64,000 nt of DNA. Source: Azophilus sp965116165 (GTDB lineage Bacteria > Pseudomonadota > Gammaproteobacteria > Pseudomonadales > Azotimanducaceae). Shown here piece by piece: positions 8,259-15,373 of this stretch. A model generated the notes under the pieces. The model ran no database searches and was not told the origin of the DNA. It saw only the letters and a program-made list of their open reading frames with translations. The first letter of the stretch is position 1. Every line of letters starts with the position of its first letter. The stretch covers positions 2,604,001 through 2,668,000 of the forward strand of contig OZ220484.1 of the NCBI GenBank assembly GCA_965116165.1, written 5' to 3'. The position numbers and the translations under genes are program-made.

Positions 8259-11053
8259 GGCGATTCGATTTCCCGCTTGGCGCTGGGGCACTTGCTGGCC
8301 CGCTCGTCGGCGCAGCGAACCAGCGTTTCGAGATAGGCCAGTGCGAACGGCCCGAGGTTGCGCGGCTCTCCGTCCGGCACCGCGCCGCTGACACCCGGTG
8401 CGGCGTCGGGTTCCCATGCCCCGAGCAGGTCGGCGACGAGCCCGGTCCAGCCGGGTGCTTCGAAGACGAACTCCAGCCCGTCTTCCGAGAAGCGGCCCGA
8501 TGCTCCATCGACCGCGCATGAGAAGTCCAATGGCATGTCGTTCCACGGCAGCAAGGCCGTGGTCTTGCTCACCCCGCACACGTCTTCGCCGGCGGGTGTT
8601 CGGGACGTGAGAACCGTCCGCACCTTGCCGTGGTGTGCGGCGGAGAGATAGATCGACAGCGCGGTGAATGCGTTGCCACCGCTCCGATAGTAGCGGTGCC
8701 ACAGCGCCAGAGCCGTCGCTGCCTCGTGACGAAGGCCGGGCCGGAAAGGAACATTCCACGCGCGTACGACACTTGACACTGCACGGATGCATTCGAGAGT
8801 CGTGGGGGGCACTTTCGAGTCCGTATGCCAAATGAACTTGATCCGACCACCATCCTGTTCCCGCGATCCGGCCTGCCAATACCGTAGGTTTCGCCTCCGA
8901 AGAATTGCCTCGGTCTCCGGCGCCGCCGTGGAAGCATTCGCGGTCACCGCGAGTTGCCACGGCGCTTTCGCCCATACGCCGCCCTCTTGCGGCGGAGGCT
9001 TCGGCAATTCGTCCTGCCACTGGGGCAGGGCTTTGCCGATATCGTGCTCCGACGACGCATGAACAACTGCCGAGCCGATATCGCTGTCTAGGTTCATGGC
9101 CTGGACGATGTGTGTCGCCTCCCGCTCGGTGTCTTCCAGATGATCCTTCAAGGTGACCCAGAATCCGCTCTCGCTGTATCGGTCATCCTCGAACCTCTCG
9201 TGAGGTTCTCCGGGTGGCGGCACATTATCGAGCTTGTCGCTCCCGCTCCCTGTCCAGCCCAGTTCACTGGAATATCCTCCGTCATCGCACCGCAGCATCA
9301 CCAACATGCCGGGACGGATATCTGGAGCGCGGACACGTGACCATGCCTCACTCCTATCATCCCAGATACATGCGTTCTTCTTCTCCAGGAACTCTCGCAA
9401 TCGGCCGATGGCCACTGTGCATCCTTCCTCACGAATGAACGCCGGACCGGCCAATCCCTCCGACCGTCGCAGCTCGGCGTCAGCGCGCCATGTGCGCCAG
9501 AAGACGGTCACATCGGCGTTCTCGTCCTGATTTCGCACGAAGGGGCTTACGTCGGTAAAGCCGCCGAAGACATCCGGCTCCGTCGAGAAGAGTCCGTGAA
9601 CGTCGATGGCCCTCGGGCACGGTTCCTGAGCGGGGGTCAGCGCTTTCTCGATCAATTCCTTGATTTCGTTTCGTGCACTCAACTTCGCCAAGGCGTCCTT
9701 TGCGGATACCATTTCGTCGGATTCGTACACCGCGACCAGCTCTTTGACGAGCTTGTGTCCGAGCTTCACCGCCTCGGCTTCGTAGGGACCGATGAGTCGC
9801 GCGTTTCGCTTCGGCTTTTCCGGTCCGTCCCAAAACCAGGCGCGGGCGTCTCCGTTCAGTTGCCCATCCCGATTCAGGCGCCCAAGACGCTGGACGATGG
9901 ATGGCCAAGGGGCGGTCTCCGACCATAGCCGTCGCGCCGATATGTCAACGCCCGCCTCTATCACTTGCGTCGATACGCAAATGAGCCCTGGAACCGAGAC
10001 CGTCCTGTTTCCGTCCGTCACGATGCGTCTGCGCGCGGCCTCGAAGGCGAGAAGCTTGTCTTGATGGCCTTTGCGATCCTTCGCGCGGAAGCGCGAGGTC
10101 AGAAGAATGATGTTGGAGGTGCCGGTATAGGCGTCTCTGACGGCCGCGTATACCTGCTTCGCGACCGAAACGGTGTTGCAGACGACAAGACTCAGGCTCG
10201 TCTCTTGATGCTCATCCACCACATTCGTGGCCAATTTCCTCGTGAACCTCTCATTGTCAGATTCCTTCTTGCGCGTCTTTGTCTTCGAAGCTGGCGGCTT
10301 CCACAGCCTGCACGGGCGACGAGCCTGAAGAATCTCGTGTGTCCGGTCACGCTTACCCAAGGGGATGCACCTTGGGATGGCCAGTTTCGCTTTCTTGCGA
10401 TCAAGCGTATCGAGAAACTTCGGGCGAATCGTTGCACTCATCCACCACGTGAAGCAGGGTTTCAGGCTCTTGAAGCGGTCAGCCCTCATCCAGTCCAGTT
10501 GTGCCGATGTCCACAGCCCCGGCCCCATCAACTGCACTTCGTCCATGACCCATAGGCAATCGTTGTTCAACAACCCGAAGTGCATCGGCCAGCGATATCG
10601 ACTCATCCCGTACCCACGGTTGAGTGCTCGGGAGAGGAGCATGTCCTGTGTACCCACAAGCACAGCGTTCCGCTCCGGATGGATATCCCATTCGCCGGCG
10701 TCTTCGCGCCCCATGAGCACATGAAGGCCGATTTCGTCCGAGAGTCCGAGGCTCTTCAGCCATAGATACGTGTTCTGAAAGGTCTGCTCGACGAGCGCCC
10801 GCATGGGAAGACAGTAGACGAGGCGACGCGGCCAGTCCTCCCGACGATTTTCGATCCGATTCCAAAGCCAGGCCATTACGACCGCAGCGGTCTTTCCGAA
10901 TCCTGTGGGAATATCGACGAGCATCGATTCGCAAGGAGTGGTATCGTCCCGGTTGCGGCCAGTGGAGTCGCCACAGGCGATTCGCACTTGGTATTCGTGG
11001 GGAGAAAAACTCGTTGCCTTCGTGAAGAAGGCGTTAAATCCGTCATTATCCAT
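8255..11053 (-). CDS. cas3: Type I-G Cas3 helicase-nuclease
   Basis: A 932-residue Cas3 that would unwind and degrade target DNA after recruitment by the I-G complex. Walker A is DIPTGFGKTAA (~47-57), the DEAD-box variant DEVQLMG is at ~171-177, and helicase motifs VIEAGVDI and QRLGRLNRDG follow. The HD nuclease lies at the C-terminus, as expected for subtype I-G: HASSEHDIGKALPQW with His670-Asp671, then LSAAHHGKVR. All key motifs look intact. It starts the operon at ATG 11053. Only 5 nt separate this ATG from a MITE-like repeat whose end provides CAGAGG, a possible ribosome-binding site. No promoter of non-repeat origin is visible nearby. Confidence 0.95.
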   Translation of the reverse strand: MDNDGFNAFFTKATSFSPHEYQVRIACGDSTGRNRDDTTPCESMLVDIPTGFGKTAAVVMAWLWNRIENRREDWPRRLVYCLPMRALVEQTFQNTYLWLKSLGLSDEIGLHVLMGREDAGEWDIHPERNAVLVGTQDMLLSRALNRGYGMSRYRWPMHFGLLNNDCLWVMDEVQLMGPGLWTSAQLDWMRADRFKSLKPCFTWWMSATIRPKFLDTLDRKKAKLAIPRCIPLGKRDRTHEILQARRPCRLWKPPASKTKTRKKESDNERFTRKLATNVVDEHQETSLSLVVCNTVSVAKQVYAAVRDAYTGTSNIILLTSRFRAKDRKGHQDKLLAFEAARRRIVTDGNRTVSVPGLICVSTQVIEAGVDISARRLWSETAPWPSIVQRLGRLNRDGQLNGDARAWFWDGPEKPKRNARLIGPYEAEAVKLGHKLVKELVAVYESDEMVSAKDALAKLSARNEIKELIEKALTPAQEPCPRAIDVHGLFSTEPDVFGGFTDVSPFVRNQDENADVTVFWRTWRADAELRRSEGLAGPAFIREEGCTVAIGRLREFLEKKNACIWDDRSEAWSRVRAPDIRPGMLVMLRCDDGGYSSELGWTGSGSDKLDNVPPPGEPHERFEDDRYSESGFWVTLKDHLEDTEREATHIVQAMNLDSDIGSAVVHASSEHDIGKALPQWQDELPKPPPQEGGVWAKAPWQLAVTANASTAAPETEAILRRRNLRYWQAGSREQDGGRIKFIWHTDSKVPPTTLECIRAVSSVVRAWNVPFRPGLRHEAATALALWHRYYRSGGNAFTALSIYLSAAHHGKVRTVLTSRTPAGEDVCGVSKTTALLPWNDMPLDFSCAVDGASGRFSEDGLEFVFEAPGWTGLVADLLGAWEPDAAPGVSGAVPDGEPRNLGPFALAYLETLVRCADERASKCPSAKREIESP

Positions 11054-11058
11054 GCATT

Positions 11059-11160
11059 GGGGAACCTCTGATTAATCCTGTAGTCGGGGCATCCGATTTA
11101 ATAAAATCAATAGCTTACGATTAGCCAAATACTGCTCTATCGAATTGTTCAGATTTTCCT
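11059..11160 (-). repeat. MITE-like repeat, family A, copy 2
   Basis: Inverted relative to copies 1 and 3. It begins GGGAACCTCTGATTAATCC and ends TTGTTCAGATTTTCCT. With copy 1 it brackets the type I-G operon with the same ends facing inward. It sits 5 nt upstream of the cas3 start codon, so transcription and translation of the operon probably start in or beyond the repeat. Confidence 0.8.
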
Positions 11161-11226
11161 TAGTTTGAAGAACTGATCGTCCTCATAACGATGCAGAAGA
11201 GCCTCATCCTATTCGATAAGTGCATT

Positions 11227-11760
11227 TTACCTATCCGAGTTGCCGGGCCAAGCTCCGCCATCGGATTTCAGTTCCTGATGCAAACGGCCCAGGGGTTCTG
11301 AGAACGCCTCTTCCAGTTTGACGATGTGTCGGCACAGCCACCTGATCATCTCCGGCCAGTTCTCCTTGTCAAAGCCGTCGAAGGGATGGAAATACGAAAT
11401 CCTGCTTAGCTTGCGTTCGTCGAGGCGCTGCCAGCGAAGTTGGCTCCCGAACCGGTCCTCGATCGCCTGTCTCTCCCCTTCGAGCCGGTCGAAAATCCGT
11501 TTGTTCTCTTCGGCGACAGCACGTTGTAGCGCCAACTCCACGCGAACCCCGCTCTTCAGGAAGATCAAGTTGTACGCGCAGCCGGATACACCGGTGGCGC
11601 AGCTCAGCCAATGGTCGGTCGAAGGGCTGATGTTCTCGAACCGCGAGACCTTGCGGGTGTGCAGTTCCTCAAGTGCCTGCGCCCAGAAAGCGTGCCGCAA
11701 CCTTTCGCTACGCCTTCGGCCACCCTCCGTCGACTGCGCTTCGGAGTCCTTGGTCGCCAT
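11227..11760 (-). CDS. DUF4268 domain protein
   Basis: A 177-residue protein starting at ATG 11760 (MATKDSEAQSTEGG). It matches the DUF4268 pattern: FWAQALEEL near the start, WLSCATGVSGCAYNLIF (~55-71), then RVELALQR and ENKRIFDRLEGERQAIEDRFG, and a conserved W-RLDERKLSRI. The domain is related to nuclease-fold domains and is often found in restriction-like or defence contexts; no activity is established for this protein. It lies just outside the repeat that borders the cas operon, on the same strand, and may belong to the same defence neighbourhood. Confidence 0.75.
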   Translation of the reverse strand: MATKDSEAQSTEGGRRRSERLRHAFWAQALEELHTRKVSRFENISPSTDHWLSCATGVSGCAYNLIFLKSGVRVELALQRAVAEENKRIFDRLEGERQAIEDRFGSQLRWQRLDERKLSRISYFHPFDGFDKENWPEMIRWLCRHIVKLEEAFSEPLGRLHQELKSDGGAWPGNSDR

Positions 11761-12041
11761 TCCGATCATGTAATCCGCAGCCTCCGGTGTGGGGATGACC
11801 AGCCGACCTTCACCCTGTGGATCCTTCGCTTAATCGTAGAGGTCGCCAAGCGATAATTCTATCACTTGGACTTCGGCACATCCTTGCAACTGCGATGCCG
11901 CGATCGGTTCGTTGACTTGACCGATTCCGGGGTCATCGCTACGGTTGTCGATGATGGTACGGCTCCATGTGGGACGGGAGAGGGCGCTGGACTGGCGGGA
12001 CATTGCCCAAGAATCGCCGCGGAAACGATTAAGGATTGCCC

Positions 12042-12410
12042 ATGATCAAAACGGTCGCATTGCTCAAGCGTCGGCAAGGAATGTCCACCGAGGAATTTCG
12101 CGCCTACTACGAATCCACCCACCGGGTAATCGGTGAGCGGTATCTTGGCGGTTACGCGCTCAAGTACATGCGTCGCTTTCTGAACCCGAGATCCGACCCG
12201 GCCACCGCCACCTTCGGCACCGATGGGGATTTCGATGTGATCATGGAAATCTGGTATCCCGACCAGGAAACCTACGAGGCGGTGGGCAAGCGCCTGGCGG
12301 AACCGGATGCGGTGGCTGAAATACTGGCCGACGAACTCAAACTTTTTGATCGCGAAAAGAACCGGTTTTTCACTGTGACCGAAGCTGTTTCCGAGTTGCC
12401 ATCGCTCTAG
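12042..12410 (+). CDS. EthD-domain small protein
   Basis: A 122-residue protein of the dimeric alpha/beta-barrel (EthD-like) fold. It starts at ATG 12042 and shows the family opening MIKTVALLKRRQGMSTEEF then RAYYESTHRVIGERY, with the conserved His of the ESTHR motif, and ends with the DREKNRFFTV strand. Family members act in degradation of ethers or aromatics or are of unknown role, so no substrate is proposed. Length is typical. The next gene starts 25 nt downstream on the same strand. Confidence 0.8.
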   Translation: MIKTVALLKRRQGMSTEEFRAYYESTHRVIGERYLGGYALKYMRRFLNPRSDPATATFGTDGDFDVIMEIWYPDQETYEAVGKRLAEPDAVAEILADELKLFDREKNRFFTVTEAVSELPSL

Positions 12411-12435
12411 CCAAAGAGCCGCAACGACGACGGGG

Positions 12436-12975
12436 ATGACTAATATGCGCAGTTACTTCGAGTTCGCGGGGCGAACCCGCACGCTTCTGGCGACATTCAT
12501 CGCAACGGTCGTGATCCTGACCCTTGTGTTTCCGAATCTTCCAATCAACGGCGAGATGCTCGACCTGAAATCGGGCTATTCCCACGACGAGGCGATGACG
12601 GCGATGGCGGAATACGGGCCCGACGGTAGGGCGGCCTACGCTTGGCTGAGCCTGTCGCTGGACACGCTTTTACCTCTTGTTTACGTCACCCTGTTTGCCG
12701 GTTTGATCTATCGCTTCCGCCTCACCCAGGGGACTTGGTTGCTGGCGTTCATTCCCGTCATTGCGGGGATCATCGACCTCGCGGAGAATATCCAGATCAC
12801 GACCATGCTGATCGGGTATCCGGACATCGGCGCGACCCAGGTGGCCTGGGCATCGACCACGACCCAAATCAAGAGAGCAATTGGACCGGTCTACCTGTTT
12901 CTCGGTGTGGGCCTGTTCCTGGTGAGCATGGGACGCGTCATCTTTGCGAGGGTGCGGGGTAGCGGCGAATCCTGA
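12436..12975 (+). CDS. Small integral membrane protein, unknown function
   Basis: A 179-residue protein with four clear hydrophobic segments: TLLATFIATVVILTLVF (~14-30), LLPLVYVTLFAGLIY (~75-90), WLLAFIPVIAGIIDLAE (~98-114) and IGPVYLFLGVGLFLVSMG (~149-166). I do not recognise a characterised family. A second in-frame ATG at 12445 has a GGGG stretch at a better distance and may be the true start. It probably forms a transcription unit with the EthD-like gene. Confidence 0.65.
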   Translation: MTNMRSYFEFAGRTRTLLATFIATVVILTLVFPNLPINGEMLDLKSGYSHDEAMTAMAEYGPDGRAAYAWLSLSLDTLLPLVYVTLFAGLIYRFRLTQGTWLLAFIPVIAGIIDLAENIQITTMLIGYPDIGATQVAWASTTTQIKRAIGPVYLFLGVGLFLVSMGRVIFARVRGSGES

Positions 12976-12998
12976 ATCCGTCCGGCTCGGCGCGGGCT

Positions 12999-13101
12999 AG
13001 GGAAGGTCTGATCAATTCGATAGAATAACATTTAACTACTCGTAAGCTATTGATTTTATTAAATCGGATGTCCCGGCTACGGGATTAATCAGAGGTTCCC
13101 T
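12999..13101 (+). repeat. MITE-like repeat, family A, copy 3
   Basis: About 103 bp, same orientation as copy 1, with the best preserved inverted ends: AGGGAAGGTCTGATCAATT and, read backwards from the right, AGGGAACCTCTGATTAAT. It lies in the 510-bp gap before the acyltransferase gene. The flanking bases CTA and TAA could reflect a short TA-type target duplication. Confidence 0.8.
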
Positions 13102-13203
13102 AAATTTGAAATTCGGGTGCGCCGTGCAGCGTTGGTGGAGCGGTCCGGTAGGTTCCGAAAATTCTAGCTGAGCTGCTACCCCGACCTATTCATGAATAAA
13201 CTG

Positions 13204-13303
13204 GGGAATTATGTCGATGGGTTGATAGAACCCAACATGTGGTAGTTCCCTGCCGCTAAAGTCTCAACATATAGTTGCATGTCAACCCATGTATATAATT
13301 CCC
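13204..13303 (-). repeat. MITE-like repeat, family B, copy 1
   Basis: A 100-bp element with imperfect inverted ends GGGAATTATGTCGATGGG and, from the other side, GGGAATTATATACATGGG. A second copy in opposite orientation lies at 55625-55724. No open frame is present. GGGAATTATATAGATGA also occurs at 24773 beside the IS remnant, which may be a related terminus. Confidence 0.7.
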
Positions 13304-13391
13304 GTAAACTACTGCGACCGTCAATAGCGGCGAAATCACCGGGTGTGCTCCCACCGCGTGCCCAACGTGCCGTCAAGCACGCCCGCGCGTT

Positions 13392-13459
13392 TACTCCGCG
13401 CACCCAGTGCTTCCATCACTCTTGCCGGCCCCGCCACGTTCGTTCATGAATGGGTCGGG
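13392..13459 (+). repeat. Interspersed 68-bp repeat, family C, copy 1
   Basis: Runs from TACTCCGCGCACCCAGTGCT to ATTCATGAATGGGTCGGG-like sequence ending just before the acyltransferase gene. A near-identical copy lies at 33821-33888 between the two heptosyltransferase genes. The ends carry a small palindrome TTCATGAA. Function is unknown. Confidence 0.7.
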
Positions 13460-13485
13460 GTAGCGGCCTGTGTCGCAATTTGACA

Positions 13486-14439
13486 ATGGGGAAACGCACC
13501 AAAAAGACCGTCCCTCCGCACTTGGCCTCGCCGAGGCTATGGCCGAGCTGGTGCCTGGTGGGCACGGGTTGGCTCGTCGCCCACTTGCCCTTGGGGCTGT
13601 TGTTTCCGCTTGGCAGGTATCTTGGCCGGATTGGTTTCCGCTGCGGCGGCAGTCGGCGGCGGATCACGGAAACCAATCTGCGGCTGTGCTTCCCCGCACT
13701 TCAAGATGGGGAAGTTGTCGCTTTGGCGCGGCGCGTCTTCGAGGCGGTGGCTCTGGGCGTATTGGAAGCCTGTGTCGCCTGGATGAATCCGCGGCGGGAT
13801 TTGCGCACGCGCATGGATGTCTCGGGGGTGGAGCACTTTCGTGCCGCCGTGGCGCAGGGGCGGGGTGTTGTCTTGCTCGGTGCGCATTTCGCGTGCATGG
13901 ACATTGTCTCGCGATCGCTCGCCGATTTGGGATGCATCGACGTGATGTACCGGCACAACAGGAACCCCGTGCTGGAATGGCTGCAACTGCGCGGGCGGCG
14001 GCGCTATTATCGGGGTGTGTTCGAGCGCCGCGATACGCGGGCGGTGTTGCAAGCGCTCAAAGCCGGTCGAGCGGTCTGGTATGCGGCGGATCAGGACTAT
14101 GGCGCGAAACACTCCGTTTTTGCGCCCTTCTTCGGTGTCGAGGCGGCCACGATCACCGCGACGGCCCGCTTCGCCCGGCTAAACGATTCTCCCGTTGTGA
14201 TGATCAGCCACCACCGCGATTACAGTGCCCGGCGGTGGAACATCACCTTCAGCGCGCCGCTCGAGGGATTCCCGACAGGCGATGACCGCCAAGATGCCAT
14301 TAAGATCAATCAGCTTCTCGAAGCGGAGATTCGCAAGCATCCCGAGCAATACCTGTGGTTGCATCGCCGATTCAAAACCCGTCCCGGCGGTGCGCAACGG
14401 CCATATGAGGTGGCGCCGGAAAATCGGACGGGCTGTTAA
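13486..14439 (+). CDS. Lysophospholipid/lipid A acyltransferase (LpxL/HtrB family)
   Basis: A 317-residue inner-membrane acyltransferase that would add a secondary acyl chain to a lipid A precursor. I chose ATG 13486 (MGKRTKKTVPPH). The N-terminal membrane anchor is WCLVGTGWLVAHLPLGLLF (~22-40). The catalytic HX4D motif is in GAHFACMD (His ~136, Asp ~141). The GRAVWYAADQDYG and HSVFAPFFGVEAAT segments match the conserved second block of the family. The length is family-typical. It stands alone on the plus strand, but its role agrees with the LPS core genes further downstream. Confidence 0.88.
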   Translation: MGKRTKKTVPPHLASPRLWPSWCLVGTGWLVAHLPLGLLFPLGRYLGRIGFRCGGSRRRITETNLRLCFPALQDGEVVALARRVFEAVALGVLEACVAWMNPRRDLRTRMDVSGVEHFRAAVAQGRGVVLLGAHFACMDIVSRSLADLGCIDVMYRHNRNPVLEWLQLRGRRRYYRGVFERRDTRAVLQALKAGRAVWYAADQDYGAKHSVFAPFFGVEAATITATARFARLNDSPVVMISHHRDYSARRWNITFSAPLEGFPTGDDRQDAIKINQLLEAEIRKHPEQYLWLHRRFKTRPGGAQRPYEVAPENRTGC

Positions 14440-14479
14440 GGTGTATTCCCTAGCCCGACCTATTCGTGAAGGAACGCGG

Positions 14480-14700
14480 CGCGGGCGGCTCCGGCCGCGC
14501 CCGCGACAGGCCCCAGGACGCGGGCTCGTCCAGGCCGGCGAGAAGCCGGCCCGCGTCCGCGACCAGGGGCCGCGGCAGAACCGACTTCGGCCGGCCGTGC
14601 CCGGTCCAGCCGCCCCGCGACCGGGCGAAGCCGCGCGTCCCGCCCACCGGCGTCCATCCCGCCGCCAGATAGCAGGCGCCCCGGAAGCGCGACGGATCCA
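14480..14700 (-). pseudogene. DUF4338 (DruA/transposase-associated) domain fragment
   Basis: On the minus strand a ~60-codon stretch reads RFRGACYLAAGWTPVGGTRG, then HGRPKSVLPRPL and DAGRLLAGL. This resembles the core of DUF4338 domains found in DruA-like defence proteins and some ISNCY transposases. No full gene surrounds it: the frame only runs into the antisense of the sulfatase remnant on one side and ends in unrelated sequence on the other. I read it as a scar of an insertion. Confidence 0.45.
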
Positions 14701-14711
14701 CGTGGAGGGTG

Positions 14712-15169
14712 CCCGCGCCGGGCTTACGCCGGATGAATTGATCGCCTACACCCAACTGCCGGAGCACCTCGCCAAATTGGACTACCTTCAGGATTACTAC
14801 GGCAGCCGCTGGGGAACGGTGCGGGAAATCTATGCCCAGGACATCGGCTGGTTTGACGGCAATGCGCTCAACCTCCATCGCGAGAGCCCGGGAAAAGAAG
14901 CCGAGCGCCTGGCACAGCTACTGGGAGGGTTGGATCGACTGGCAGCCAAGGCGAAAACGGCCCTTGATTCCGGTGACTTCCTGGGTGCGGCCCGGTTGGC
15001 CGACGCCTGGACACGGCTTGCGCCGGACGATCCCGAGCCCTGGGCCATCATGGCCGATGCGCTTGCGGCCATCGCCGAGCGCACCTTCAACGCACCAGCG
15101 CGGAACTATACGTTCTCCATTGCAAATCAAGCTCGGGAAAAGGCTGCTTTCCTAACCCACCCCGAATGA
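14712..15169 (+). pseudogene. Alkyl sulfatase, C-terminal remnant
   Basis: About 150 codons ending at 15169 resemble the dimerisation and sterol-carrier-like C-terminal part of BDS1/SdsA1-type alkyl sulfatases: LTPDELIAYTQLPEHLAK, YYGSRWGTVREIYAQDIGWF and DGNALNLHRESP. The metallo-beta-lactamase catalytic domain with its HxHxDH motif is missing; upstream sequence is the DUF4338 scar. The remnant is therefore not expected to be functional. It is followed by the conserved upstream segment of the first RTX gene. Confidence 0.65.
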
Positions 15170-15192
15170 TGGCCAATGATATAACAAACATC

Positions 15193-15267
15193 CAACCCAC
15201 CATCGTTCCGACTTGGACGGTCATTGGCCCTCCTCTCAACCATCACCCCGCTCGGAAAAATATGTGT
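15193..15267 (+). repeat. RTX upstream segment, copy 1
   Basis: A 75-bp block (CAACCCACCATCGTTCCGAC to CTCGGAAAAATATGTGT) occurs here, about 110 bp before the first RTX gene, and again at 49993-50067 before the truncated RTX gene. One mismatch is visible (acttgg/atttgg). It may hold the promoter or mark the edge of the duplicated block. Confidence 0.75.
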
Positions 15268-15373
15268 GTTCTAGCTCAGATACATTTCGGAACTTACCCT
15301 CCGGTGTCCAAGCCCATGGCTTGTCGACATGGGGAGGGTGGCGCCGGGCCTTGAACGGAGGGAGAGGATAACC

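Noticed and set aside
8259..9020. Longer csx17 starting at 9020
   Set aside because: The extra 250 codons lie inside cas3 in another frame and resemble no Csx17; the GTG at 8258 with a GTGA overlap and family N-terminus is better.
14225..14711. Upstream part of the sulfatase frame from 14225
   Set aside because: The first part is the acyltransferase gene read in another frame and the middle is the antisense of the DUF4338 scar; only the part after about 14712 resembles a sulfatase.
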